64,000 bases of DNA, taken from the NCBI GenBank assembly GCA_013339895.1, contig JABACO010000001.1, positions 19,045,123 to 19,109,122 of the forward strand, written 5' to 3'. How positions within the stretch are numbered: the first letter of the stretch is position 1; each line of letters opens with the position of its first letter. A program made the translations under genes and the position numbers. The notes beneath the pieces were generated by a model. The model did no database searches, was not told the origin of the DNA, and saw only the letters and a list, made by a program, of their open reading frames with translations. Source of the DNA: Ephydatia muelleri. Its lineage: Eukaryota; Porifera; Demospongiae; Spongillida; Spongillidae. This document shows, piece by piece, positions 45,277-54,854 of this stretch.

Positions 45277-45290
45277 CACCGCTGCCACCA
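45277..45290 (-). other. Primer binding site, tRNA-Leu type
   Basis: On the minus strand TGGTGGCAGCGGTG directly abuts the LTR and ends four bases before the gag ATG. It is the same sequence as the site of the Gmr1-like element at 1856. Confidence 0.82.
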
Positions 45291-45409
45291 TGTGGTATAC
45301 GCGTGAGGTTGCGACGATGGACAAGGATCAACTCGGTACCAACACTCACAACGTGTCTCTTCACAACAACGTAATCTCACGTGCACATCTAATTATTCAA
45401 TATGTCACA
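45291..45409 (-). repeat. 5' LTR of the 4.1-kb gypsy element
   Basis: 119 bp, unusually short for an LTR. No clear TATA box is present. The gag frame is open back through the LTR, but the first sensible ATG is downstream at 45272. Confidence 0.97.
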
Positions 45410-47926
45410 GATGTCACTAGCTAAGTTGAGTTTTTTTTTGAGAGGGGAGAGCAGTGCAACTAGGCCTGAAGCTGTACATGTTTTTTGAAACGCCCCCTTC
45501 TTTCCCCACGTGCAGAATGGGACATTAGTCATTAATCGCTCGCCGACAGAAAGCACACAAATCATGACCAAAATTGTGTAGGCGTAAAAGATTTAAGCAG
45601 AGATAGTAGCAATTGAGAATGAGATGGGTGTTAATTATACTGAATCAACTAATCTCAGTTAGGAGTTAGTCCATACACTATGATGTAATACATCTGACCC
45701 ATGCTACAGCACACAAAAGGTCATATATTCTTTAGGTAGTCATACTGTTAATCTTAAAGTGTACTTGTTGTCTATAATAATTACTGACAATTTAAATACA
45801 ATCCATATCACCCTCTCAATCCTGAGGATAGGATAGGATTGGGTTGACAACTAAGCGGTTTTCCGTTCCTTGCATGGGAAAGAGCCCACAGTCGTGCAAT
45901 GCTAGACATCTAACCAGAACACTTATTGGTGTATTGCAACCATAGAGATGTTTTTCCAAGGAACGGAGGCTACTCGCAGCCGATTCTTTGCATGCTTTGA
46001 ATTGAATTATGGCACAACCCATAGTTGAACACTTTTGATACTTCTGTTGACTGCACGGTAAGCTCCACAGAGACTCCAGCTGTGTCTTTTTATAGAGCAT
46101 CGTGAAGCATGAAATGATCTCTATTTCGTGGAAAGGCACATTCATCAGTATCCATGCAGTGCTATAGACAACCAGAGCACTTGAGCTTACGTGTACAAGC
46201 GCATCGTGCTTAGTGCAAGTCTATAATTACTCATGTGCTATGCACAAGCAGCTTTTACGGAAATTTCGAGTGACGAAAAGGGACTATAGGTACGTGCATA
46301 TACAGTACAGTTAAGAAACAACTGGACGGTTTTAATGAAACATGGGTACATGGGAAAGTGTTTCATAGCACGAAATGTAGCAAATGAAAGCCGCATCATG
46401 TATAGCTTTTTAATTGTTAATCTGCTCAACACCTTTGTATACATGTACGGTACTGTAAAAAGATACATTCAAGCAAAAGTGCAATATTGCTCCGCAGCTA
46501 ATATAAAGAAGCCACTTTGCAATAATTAATTTAATTCTAGAAAACTGCCTACGGGTGCCATCAAATTGAATTGTGCCTTTAGCCATCTGTCATTGTACGA
46601 CGACGAGGATTAGGAAATGTAGTTTTCACCACTTGCTCGTTCTTCGTCATGCATGGTGCGTGGCGCGACAACACTAGCTGGTTGAACCGAATATTGCACA
46701 ATAATGTGGACATAAATAAACATAAATATGCGTTATAATGCCTTTACAAACCCGCGTAACCGCGAACTGCTAACGATTTCGAGCTCGTCAGATCAGGCTG
46801 ATCGAGTTCAAAATGCTGTGAATTTAGAAAAGGTTTTTTACTACATTTTTACATGATTAAATGCAATGCTGTGTGATTGTCTACTGGATTTTCATAGATT
46901 TGAAATCAAAGAATGAGTTGTTTGAACTCAAAATCCAAGGTACAGTATTAGGGTCTGTGTACTTATTTACTTTGCTGCTACGTAATAATTTCGTTGAGCA
47001 ATAATATATCATCACTTTCCATCCATGGCGTCCTTAGTGCAAATGATACGCGCTGGTGTGCGTGCGTGTGTGCGTGGTGTTGGTGTGTGGTAGGAGCTTG
47101 TCGTTTTCTAAATGCTCGTAATATCCAATACATTTGAACATTTCTTTTTATCGGCCTACAAAATAGAACAATCGAATGCGCACTCGCGTACCTGTTTCTT
47201 AATGACTGCGTAAGTTACGTGGCATTGTCTAGTGGTCCGTTACGTTGCTACATCTTGGTATCGCAATATGAGCAATGTGTGCGTGAGAGCACACACACGA
47301 CCGGGCTCTAGCAGTGTCACCCCCCTCCGAATGAGTCACGATTCACTTGAAAGTAAACAAAAGGCTCCTGAATATTTGCGTTTTACAGCGCCCCCTCCCC
47401 CCACCGGACGTACCGAATGGGACCATTATTAAACTATTCTTTTGCTGATTAATCGCTCGCCGACAAAAAGCACACTAAACGTGATCAAACTAAAGGAAGT
47501 ATAAATAAGCATATAGTAGCGAGTGAGCAATTGAGCATGAGATGCTAATCTCACGAAGGAGTTGTAGTCTCGTGACACAATGATGTGATGAATTCCGTGC
47601 AATAAACACCCATCCAACAGCACACAAAAGGTCATATTTTCTTTAGGTGGTAACACTCTTAATCTTAAAGTGTACATGTCCTTGTTGTCTACCTGATGCA
47701 CAGTTGTTGATTGGATCGATTAGAAACTGATCATTATTTATACATGCATAGGGCCAGGGCCGATCACCAATCCTATATCAGTATGGAACCTGTTCATTGT
47801 ATGTCATCACTGATAGTCAATACAAAGAGATGCACTCAGTTCAGTTCTTTAATCTTAAAAGTACAAAGCATTAGATAATTACATCATAAGGTCCTTGAAT
47901 TGAGTGTTGGGAAATAAGTAAACGAT

Positions 47927-48919
47927 CTACGGTTCGGTACAACCGTGACCCATCAGCAAATCGTAATACTGAAGTGGTCTCTGTTCAACACCTGAACAAG
48001 TAGGAGAAGCAGCCACTGGAGAATCAAGACACTGACGGTCACGATCAAATGACCAAAAATGAAGACCAGCGAGATCAACCTTTGCACCAAATTCTAGCAC
48101 CTTTTCCTTGTCTTCAATAGTAAAGATTTCAGTGACTATATCATTCACACCAATCATTGGAGTAAGGGCAATCTCTGTAAAGGGCACACCGTGCATCTTA
48201 TTCAAATTCTTTGCAGCTTGAATGGCACTAGCTCCCATGTCGCACTTCTGGTTGTCATCTACCACACAGATCCATTGAGATGGTGTCGGTCCATAATTCA
48301 TCGTCATCAAATTCACAACAAACTTTAGCCCAGCATTTCTTGCAGCAGTCAAAACGGATTTACCGAGTTCATTGATACTAGAAGCGTCCGGTCCTGTACT
48401 AGCTAAGGAAGCCAAAGTAAATGAAATAGTCAGTTTAGGATTCTTCCGCTGCAAATAAAGTACACTCCGCATCAAGTGTGAAAGCTGATCGGGAGACATA
48501 TGAATTTCAATATCGAAATCCAAACCTTGCAGTTGAGGGCCCAAGTACCGATTCAAAAACCTATCAGCACCAGACGTCGAAGAGCAAGTAAACACACCGT
48601 TTGCTCCACCAGTTGAAACAGTGTACTGAATACCATGGCTATTCAACAAGCCAATGTTAGCTTTAGCAAATGTATCAGCTGATATCTCTGCCCATGTTTC
48701 GCTCCCGCATTCCCCAGTTGCAAACGACAATCGAACGCCATCACCAGAATGCATTAGATCCACCAACTTCTCCTGAGTACCCCTGACATATGAGCTGATA
48801 ACGTTATTTTGCCAATTCATGCCAATACCAATATCCTTGTACACACTTCGCTGCGTGCAACACACGCTTTGCATACAACACAGCAACCAGCATCCAAGAA
48901 CAAGGTGAGATAAAGCCAT
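47927..48919 (-). CDS. Secreted GH18 chitinase-like protein, copy C
   Basis: 330 residues, intronless and intact. Signal peptide 1-22. STGG at 102-105, catalytic DFDIE at 134-138 with Glu138 as the presumed acid/base, MTMNYG at 205-210 and WSFDRD at 289-294. The length matches a lone (beta/alpha)8 barrel without chitin-binding modules. It differs from copy D at three residues (Lys50, Glu78 and the last residue Pro330). Upstream it keeps the G-tract, the TATA box and the upstream ORF whose stop overlaps the start codon. Secreted glycan hydrolysis (digestion, defence against fungi or remodelling) is inferred from family and signal peptide only. Confidence 0.92.
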   Translation of the reverse strand: MALSHLVLGCWLLCCMQSVCCTQRSVYKDIGIGMNWQNNVISSYVRGTQEKLVDLMHSGDGVRLSFATGECGSETWAEISADTFAKANIGLLNSHGIQYTVSTGGANGVFTCSSTSGADRFLNRYLGPQLQGLDFDIEIHMSPDQLSHLMRSVLYLQRKNPKLTISFTLASLASTGPDASSINELGKSVLTAARNAGLKFVVNLMTMNYGPTPSQWICVVDDNQKCDMGASAIQAAKNLNKMHGVPFTEIALTPMIGVNDIVTEIFTIEDKEKVLEFGAKVDLAGLHFWSFDRDRQCLDSPVAASPTCSGVEQRPLQYYDLLMGHGCTEP

Positions 48920-48988
48920 CAGTACAACCAGCTGCTGCAGTAGCTTTTACAAAGGAAGTTTCTGATGAGCTGCATGAAAGAAACTCTC

Positions 48989-48998
48989 CTTATATATT
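48989..48998 (-). promoter_or_regulatory. TATA box of GH18 copy C
   Basis: On the minus strand TATATATAAGG lies about 70 bases before the ATG, directly downstream of a G-tract (C-run 49006-49020 on the plus strand) and of the foldback end TAAAGAATCTAACT. Confidence 0.7.
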
Positions 48999-49039
48999 TT
49001 CAAAGCCCCCCCCCCCCCCCTCTCCAAAAACGCTAAAGA

Positions 49040-49890
49040 ATCTAACTATTATAATTAACAATACATGTATATTGTTCAGTGGAAAGTTATTGCAATAATT
49101 GCCTCGAATTGATACTAATTTAATGTTCTTCATAATCACGGCTCGAGTTAAGTGAAGCCGTGATCGTGAAGATTAGGATCAATAAAATTAGTGCGTCAGC
49201 TGGCAATTATTGCGGTACTGTGGGGAATAAGCGTTTCGGGAAAACGCTCGTTGTAAACAACTTCTGCGAATTTGGCGAGCATATCAACTTTTCCTCTAAA
49301 CAGCGTGTTGAAATGGTTGGATAAAAAGTGGCTTCATTATAGCAACTGCGGAGCAATGTTGCGGTTTTACTCGCGAAAAAGGTAACTAATGGGAGCATTA
49401 TTGTCCGTACATCATTCGCTGTACACACCCAGGCAGTTTTATATCGAATAAACACGCAAATACATATAGAAAACATATACTGATTAATTGCATCATAATA
49501 GCAAACATTTATGTACATGTTCATGTACATGTTCCACTTACCTAGATCTACGTTTCAAATATGTATTTATGCTGTGATACAAGTCACCATTTATGATGCA
49601 ATATGAATTTGCCTGGTGTGAAGAAACGAAGACCGCTTGTATTGCTTATTGCTGCATGCTATATTATCATTATAACGAGCCAGCCGGGCAATCCTTGACC
49701 AGGAATGATTCATGCAGCTGACGAAATGGTAAACTTCATTTAGTTCAAATCCATCTGCGGACCTGGCCAACAAAGTCAAATTAATAAATTCCTGGAAATG
49801 AAAAAGAAAACGTATTTACATGTGTACAAATGGCTTCGAGTAGTTCTCATGATGCATGCAGTGACACTTTTTGGCATTGATCGTGCATAT
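49040..49890 (-). repeat. Foldback-element arm upstream of GH18-C
   Basis: Homologous to 36845-37690 and to the inverse of 53030-53745, running past the centre of the foldback (near 49790) before losing similarity at about 49890. The second half is missing here. Confidence 0.8.
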
Positions 49891-50269
49891 ATACGCACCC
49901 GCTTGTTGTCGCTTCATTTAGTTCAACAATGCATTAGGTCATTTAATATGGCGCCGAAGGCGCCCTCGTCCAGTGGTCGTGCAGTGGTCGTTGACGGCCA
50001 AAACATTGCTAAAAAATTTTAGTGTAAGACGGGTGCTTTTTGACACCGGATTCGGATTCCGGGTGCAAATTGACCTGGTCCCTCGCGCCTTCGGCGCGGC
50101 CCTAAACCCTAAACCCTAAACCCTAAATATGTATCCTAAAAGCGTCAATGCCGCGTTTTAGGCGAGCAAAACCGCAACATTGCGCCGCAGCTGCTATATT
50201 GAAGTCACTTTTTATCTAGCCATTTCAACATGTTGTTCAGAAGAAAAGTTTATATGCTATATATATAAT
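49891..50269. other. GC-hairpin pair with four telomere-like repeats, then a foldback fragment
   Basis: GGCGCC-GAA-GGCGCC (49950-49964) and CGCGCC-TTC-GGCGCG (50084-50098) bracket about 120 bp, followed directly by four CCCTAAA units (50100-50127). From 50160 a fragment of the foldback family appears in plus orientation (matching 38135-38240). Confidence 0.8.
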
Positions 50270-50412
50270 TTTGGCAGGTTTGCCAACATCGTGATATCAC
50301 ATTCCCAAATGGAGTAAGTCATGCATTCCCTCTCATTGTCTCACTTTTATTTAACTCTGTTCTCTTCGTATGTCAAGATCCCTCTCTTCTTTTGTTTGCT
50401 CCGTAAGCTCCA
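50270..50412 (+). repeat. Third copy of a 150-bp repeat
   Basis: Matches 40225-40375, and in inverse the joined pieces 60189-60270 and 58030-58100. It has the uninterrupted TTATTTAACTCTGTTC site, which helps define the insertion at 58102. Confidence 0.85.
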
Positions 50413-50414
50413 CT

Positions 50415-50745
50415 TGATGCTCAAAAGAAACAAAAGCAAAAGTATGACTCAAAACGTGCCAAGCCAGATTGCTTTCAAGTAGGTGAGCTAGTGATGAAGT
50501 AGAATTTTAGAAGAAAGAAAATGAATGGTGGTAAACTACAAGACCGATTTGATGGTCCTCACAGAGTTGTTAAGAAGATGCCACATGGAGTATATGAACT
50601 GATCAGCAAAGACGGAACTCTAATTCGAGCTACTGGAGGTCACCTTAAGATGTACCACAGCAATATGCTCCAAGAAAGTACTTCATATGATGATAAGCAA
50701 GCCTCCAGCAAAGTGATATCTGATGATCCATTAACCAGGTGTTAA
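50415..50745 (+). pseudogene. GPY/F-type integrase tail, Ginger1-like remnant
   Basis: The reading QKKQKQKYDSKRAK...GELVMK, a TAG stop, then NFRRKKMNGGKLQDRFDGPH, RVVKKMPHGVYELISKDGT and GGHLKMYH is the C-terminal module that follows the DDE core in gypsy integrases and in Ginger1 transposases. The DDE core is absent because the sequence begins abruptly at 50415. It is followed by five or six acidic tandem repeats of about 40 bp (50750-50980, PSD-type) and a Cys-rich segment (about 51025-51125), an arrangement that links it to the Ulp1 gene downstream. Confidence 0.7.
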
Positions 50746-51188
50746 GCCAGATGACACATCCATCTGCAGTGGTATTGAATGTGATGACTCATCCACCCCC
50801 AGTGATGCTGAGCATGATGGCCTACTCACACCTAGTGATATTGGGTGTGATGACACACCACCAGTGATGTTGAGCATGATGGCTTAACCGCACCCAGTGA
50901 TGTTGGATGTGATGGCACACAAACCATCAGTCATGCTAAACTTGATGACCAACCCACCACAAGTGATATTGAGCCTAAAGACCTACTCCCCCTAAAAGAA
51001 TCTCCTGTGTTACTATTTTGTTCCTGAAAAACACGTTGTGCTACTAAAAGATGTCTGTGCAAGTTAAATCATTCATGCTGTGGACACTATTGCCATCCAG
51101 GTAAAAGTTGTTGTAATATGGAAACAGCAAAACCACAAGTAGTTGTAAATCTCAGTGCCAGTGAAGATGATGCCCAAAATGATAGATA

Positions 51189-51905
51189 AAAGTAGGAGAA
51201 TCTGTGTTGCATAAGGAGGACAAAGTGGTATTGTCAAATAATGGATGGTTAGCGGACAATATAGTACATGCAGCTCAACAGCTTCTTAAACAAAGTCATC
51301 CTCATATATCTGGCCTTCAAAACCCAATTCTTCAGAAAACAAATACCTTTGATGTGCAAAAAAACCTAGACTTTGTACAATGCCTGAATATCAGAGACAA
51401 CCACTGGATAACAGTATCTGCTGCTTCAAGCATTCCAGACACCATTAATGTATATGATAGCTTGAATGGCACATTAACTGAAACTTTGAAACAAACTATT
51501 GCAGATGTAATGCATTCTGCGGGAAAGCAAATCAAGGTACAGTATGTGAATGTTCAGTACCAGAAGGGTTCGCAGGACAGTGGTTTATTTGCAATAGCCT
51601 TTGCCTGTGAAATTTGCTTTGGCAAAGATCCTTCATCCGTTAAGTTTGTCCAATCCACAATGAGACAGCGCTTAATAGAGAGACTAGAGCAAGGAAATAT
51701 TTTGCCATTTCCATCAGCTGTACGACGACAAAGATCACAGGTGGTGCGTCAAGAGGTGTTTAAAATATTCTGCTCTTGCAGGATGCCTAATGATGGTAGA
51801 AATATGATTCAATGTTCAAAGTGCAGAGAGTGGTATCATTTGAACTGTGTCCGAGTCGACAGGAAATTTTTTGAGACACACTGTGCCATGGTTCTGTGGT
51901 TGTAA
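51189..51905 (+). CDS. Ulp1-type (C48) protease domain with PHD-like finger; catalytic Cys replaced by Ser
   Basis: The frame is open from an in-frame upstream stop; the listed Met at 51204 is a non-ATG, so the start is unsure and probably lies in the element upstream. The C48 pattern shows NGWLADNIVHAAQQLL, the catalytic His in RDNHWITVS, Asp in NVYDSLNG and the oxyanion Gln block. The nucleophile position reads GSQDSGLFAIAFA, with Ser where Cys (DCGLFA) is expected. A PHD-type cluster (CSCRMPNDGRNMIQCSKC, then WYHLNC) follows at about 51772-51865, with the last part missing. Ginger1 transposases are known to carry Ulp1 or OTU domains after the GPY tail. This is therefore best seen as the C-terminal half of a dead Ginger1-like element, though a domesticated gene is possible. 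Confidence 0.75.
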   Translation, partial: KVGESVLHKEDKVVLSNNGWLADNIVHAAQQLLKQSHPHISGLQNPILQKTNTFDVQKNLDFVQCLNIRDNHWITVSAASSIPDTINVYDSLNGTLTETLKQTIADVMHSAGKQIKVQYVNVQYQKGSQDSGLFAIAFACEICFGKDPSSVKFVQSTMRQRLIERLEQGNILPFPSAVRRQRSQVVRQEVFKIFCSCRMPNDGRNMIQCSKCREWYHLNCVRVDRKFFETHCAMVLWL

Positions 51906-52282
51906 ATAAGCTGATCAGTTTAGTACTCAACGTAATCTATTGTACTCTGGTTTCATATTCTGTTATTACTCTGGTTTCATGTGATGAATGTATCAATTAC
52001 TTTTCAAAATATTTGCATGTACTTGCATTGACACTTTCCACGGCAGACCATTATTTCCGGTAAAACTCACGGCTGGAAATTTTGGTACATATACATATAT
52101 ACGCCTATTCCAACACGGACCATTATTTCGGGTAATATCGGTCCGGGCGGACCAAAATTCGTTGGAAATTTTGGTCCGCCGGACCCAAATTTTCAGGACC
52201 AAAATTCCGGTGACAACACCCAGGCAGTTTTGTATCGAATAAACACGAAAATACATATAGCATACATATTGTAATTGTACAT
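51906..52282. other. Non-coding tail of the Ginger1-like segment and foldback fragment
   Basis: Short inverted motifs around GGTCCG...CGGACC (52140-52200) occur, then foldback-family sequence resumes at about 52217 (CACCCAGGCAGTTTTGTATC). No gene. Confidence 0.5.
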
Positions 52283-52532
52283 GGGACAGTTTCCGCGAAA
52301 ATTGCCCCACGGTTAAAATGCTATAAAAATGCATCGAGTTTGAATCGCTATAACTTCCCAACGGATAACGCTATCGACTTCCTATTTTCAACACTTCATA
52401 GTAAAATGCTGTAGTATGAAGCATTGAAAATAGGAAGTCGATAGCGTTATCCGTTGGGACGTTATAGCGATTCAAACGCGATGCATTTTTATAACATTTT
52501 AACCGTGGGGCAATTTTCGCGGTAACTGTCCC
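52283..52532. mobile_element. 250-bp palindromic MITE, GGGACAG ends, 4-bp TSD ACAT
   Basis: Two arms of roughly 120 bp pair with few mismatches (left GGGACAGTTTCCGCGAAAAT, right its complement). Direct repeats ACAT lie at 52279-52282 and 52533-52536. It interrupts foldback-family sequence that is continuous in the other copies (for example near 49470). Confidence 0.88.
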
Positions 52533-52539
52533 ACATGTA

Positions 52540-53745
52540 TATACATAAAATACGATAAATTAGTTGCATCATAATAGCAAACATTTCGATACATACATGT
52601 TCTGCTTACCTAGATCTACGTTTAAAATACATGTATGTATTTATGCTGTGATACAAGTCACCATTTATGATGCAATATGAATGTGCCTGGTGTTGAAGAA
52701 ACGAAGACCGCTTGTAGTACTTATTGCTGCATACTATACATGTATAATCATTATAGCGAGCTAGCCAGGCAATCCTTGACCAGGATCAGACGAAATGTTA
52801 AACTTCATTTAGTTCAAATTCATCTGCTGACCTGGCCAACAAAGTCAAATTAATAAATTCCTGGAAATGAAAAAGAAAACGTATTGACCTGTGTACATAT
52901 GGCTTCGAGTAGTTCTCATGACGCATGCAATGACACTTTTTGGCATTGATCATGCATACTATTTACTAAATGCGTGTCTTTACTAAATGCGTGTCAGGTA
53001 CATGTATGTTAGAGTACATGTGCGTTGCAATACTTGGTCAGGTCCGCAGATGGATTTGAACTAAATGAAGTTTAACGTTTCGTCTGCTGCATGAATCACT
53101 CTTGGTCAAGGATTGCCCGGCTGGCTCGTTATAATGATAATTAAATATAGCATGCAGCAATAAGCACTTCAAGCGGTCTTCGTTTCTTCACCACCAGGCA
53201 AATTCAAATTGCATCATAAATGGTGATTTGTATCACAGCATAAATACATATTTGAAACGTAGATCTAGGTAAGCGGAACATGTATGTATCAAAATGTTTG
53301 CTATTATGATGCAATTAATAATTATGTATGCTATATGTGCAAACTGCCTGGGTGTGTACAGCGAATGATGTACGGACAATAATGCTCCCATTAGTTACCT
53401 TTTTCGCGAGTAAAACCGCAACATTGCGCCGCAGTTGCTATAATGAAGCCACTTTTTATCCAACCATTTCAACACGCTGTTTAGAGGAAAAGTTGATATG
53501 CTCGCCAAATTCGCAGAAGTTGTTTACAACTAGCGTTTTCCTGAAATGCTTATTCCTCACAGTACCGCAATAATTGCCAACTGACGCACTAATTTCATTG
53601 ATCCTAATCTTCACGATCACGGCTTCAGTTAACTCAAGCCGTGATTATGAAGAACATTAAATTAGTATCAATTCGAGGCAATTATTGCAGTAACTTTCCA
53701 CTGAATCAGAACAATGTACAAGTATTTGTTAATCATAATAGTTAG
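52540..53745. repeat. Foldback element upstream of GH18-D
   Basis: Sequence from 52540 to about 52960 is inverted relative to about 53030-53370, and the right arm runs to the outer end TAATAGTTAGATTCTTTA at 53745. A small local duplication (TTTACTAAATGCGTGTC twice, 52967-53000) sits at the centre. It lies directly upstream of the GH18-D promoter. Confidence 0.82.
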
Positions 53746-53784
53746 ATTCTTTAGCGTTTCTGGAGAGGGGGGGGGCTTTGAAAA

Positions 53785-53793
53785 TATATAAGG
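53785..53793 (+). promoter_or_regulatory. TATA box of GH18 copy D
   Basis: TATATAAGG lies 69-77 bases upstream of the ATG, preceded by a G9 run and CTTTGAAAA. The whole block is shared with B and C, and in diverged form with A. Confidence 0.72.
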
Positions 53794-53805
53794 AGAGTTT
53801 CTTTC

Positions 53806-53862
53806 ATGCAGCTCATCAGAAAATTCCTTTGTAAAAGCTACTGCAGCAGCTGGTTGTACTGA
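53806..53862 (+). promoter_or_regulatory. Upstream ORF whose stop overlaps the GH18-D start
   Basis: ATG at 53806 opens an 18-codon frame ending TGA at 53860-53862; the final A is the A of the GH18 ATG (TGATG). Copies B and C keep the same frame and overlap, with one substitution. Copy A has ACG at this position. Such overlaps can make main-frame translation depend on reinitiation. Confidence 0.6.
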
Positions 53863-54854
53863 TGGCTTTATCTCACCTTGTTCTTGGATGCTGGTTGCTG
53901 TGTTGTATGCAAAGCGTGTGTTGCACGCAGCGAAGTGTGTACAAGGATATTGGTATTGGCATGAATTGGCAAAATAACGTTATCAGCTCATATGTCAGGG
54001 GTACTCAGGAGCAGTTGGTGGATCTAATGCATTCTGGTGATGGCGTTCGATTGTCGTTTGCAACTGGGGAATGCGGGAGCGAAACATGGGCAGGGATATC
54101 AGCTGATACATTTGCTAAAGCTAACATTGGCTTGTTGAATAGCCATGGTATTCAGTACACTGTTTCAACTGGTGGAGCAAACGGTGTGTTTACTTGCTCT
54201 TCGACGTCTGGTGCTGATAGGTTTTTGAATCGGTACTTGGGCCCTCAACTGCAAGGTTTGGATTTCGATATTGAAATTCATATGTCTCCCGATCAGCTTT
54301 CACACTTGATGCGGAGTGTACTGTATTTGCAGCGGAAGAATCCTAAACTGACTATTTCATTTACTTTGGCTTCCTTAGCTAGTACAGGACCGGACGCTTC
54401 TAGTATCAATGAACTCGGTAAATCTGTTTTGACTGCTGCAAGAAATGCTGGGCTAAAGTTTGTTGTGAATTTGATGACGATGAATTATGGACCGACACCA
54501 TCTCAATGGATCTGTGTGGTAGATGACAACCAGAAGTGCGACATGGGAGCTAGTGCCATTCAAGCTGCAAAGAATTTGAATAAGATGCACGGTGTGCCAT
54601 TTACAGAGATTGCCCTTACTCCAATGATTGGTGTGAATGATATAGTCACTGAAATCTTTACTATTGAAGACAAGGAAAAGGTGCTAGAATTTGGTGCAAA
54701 GGTTGATCTCGCTGGTCTTCATTTTTGGTCATTTGATCGTGACCGTCAGTGTCTTGATTCTCCAGTGGCTGCTTCTCCTACTTGTTCAGGTGTTGAACAG
54801 AGACCACTTCAATATTACGATTTGCTGATGGGTCACGGTTGTACCGAACAGTAA
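53862..54854 (+). CDS. Secreted GH18 chitinase-like protein, copy D
   Basis: 330 residues, intronless and intact, with all the motifs described for copy C: signal peptide, STGG, DFDIE with Glu138, MTMNYG, ALTPMIGVND and HFWSFDRD. It differs from C at three residues and shares silent and replacement variants with broken copy B. The start at 53862 is supported by the signal peptide, by conservation in all four copies and by the TATA distance. It lies in the right arm of the large inverted duplication, divergently oriented to C across a 4.9-kb spacer. Confidence 0.92.
   Translation: MALSHLVLGCWLLCCMQSVCCTQRSVYKDIGIGMNWQNNVISSYVRGTQEQLVDLMHSGDGVRLSFATGECGSETWAGISADTFAKANIGLLNSHGIQYTVSTGGANGVFTCSSTSGADRFLNRYLGPQLQGLDFDIEIHMSPDQLSHLMRSVLYLQRKNPKLTISFTLASLASTGPDASSINELGKSVLTAARNAGLKFVVNLMTMNYGPTPSQWICVVDDNQKCDMGASAIQAAKNLNKMHGVPFTEIALTPMIGVNDIVTEIFTIEDKEKVLEFGAKVDLAGLHFWSFDRDRQCLDSPVAASPTCSGVEQRPLQYYDLLMGHGCTEQ

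Larger units (their letters stand above)
41313..45409 (-). mobile_element. Ty3/gypsy LTR retrotransposon, 4.1 kb, identical LTRs
   Basis: Two 119-bp LTRs (41313-41431 and 45291-45409) are identical. GATGT flanks both sides (41308-41312 and 45410-45414). Read on the minus strand, the tRNA-Leu primer site directly follows the 5' LTR, and a polypurine tract (AAAGGGGAGA) precedes the 3' LTR. Order is Gag, protease, RT, RNase H, integrase. The other arm of the inverted duplication has the empty site (near 57620-57640). Two one-base frameshifts are the only visible defects. Confidence 0.97.
45410..49790 (-). repeat. Large inverted duplication, inner left arm
   Basis: Inverted counterpart of about 52790-57620. 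In order from the left it holds: a poly-T-bordered flank, a module matching 56870-57163 (45816-46145), a module matching 56330-56460, the distal flank with GCGT repeats, the 3' flank of GH18-C, GH18-C itself, its TATA box and a foldback arm. Flank identity is about 95%, against about 99% or more in the GH18 coding region. Small frames at 45816-46145 and 46335-46529 are kept in the other arm but show no domain. Confidence 0.85.

Noticed and set aside
43686..45386. Gag start inside the LTR of the 4.1-kb element
   Set aside because: The frame is open through the LTR, but the first ATG after the primer site (45272) gives the expected Gag N-terminus.
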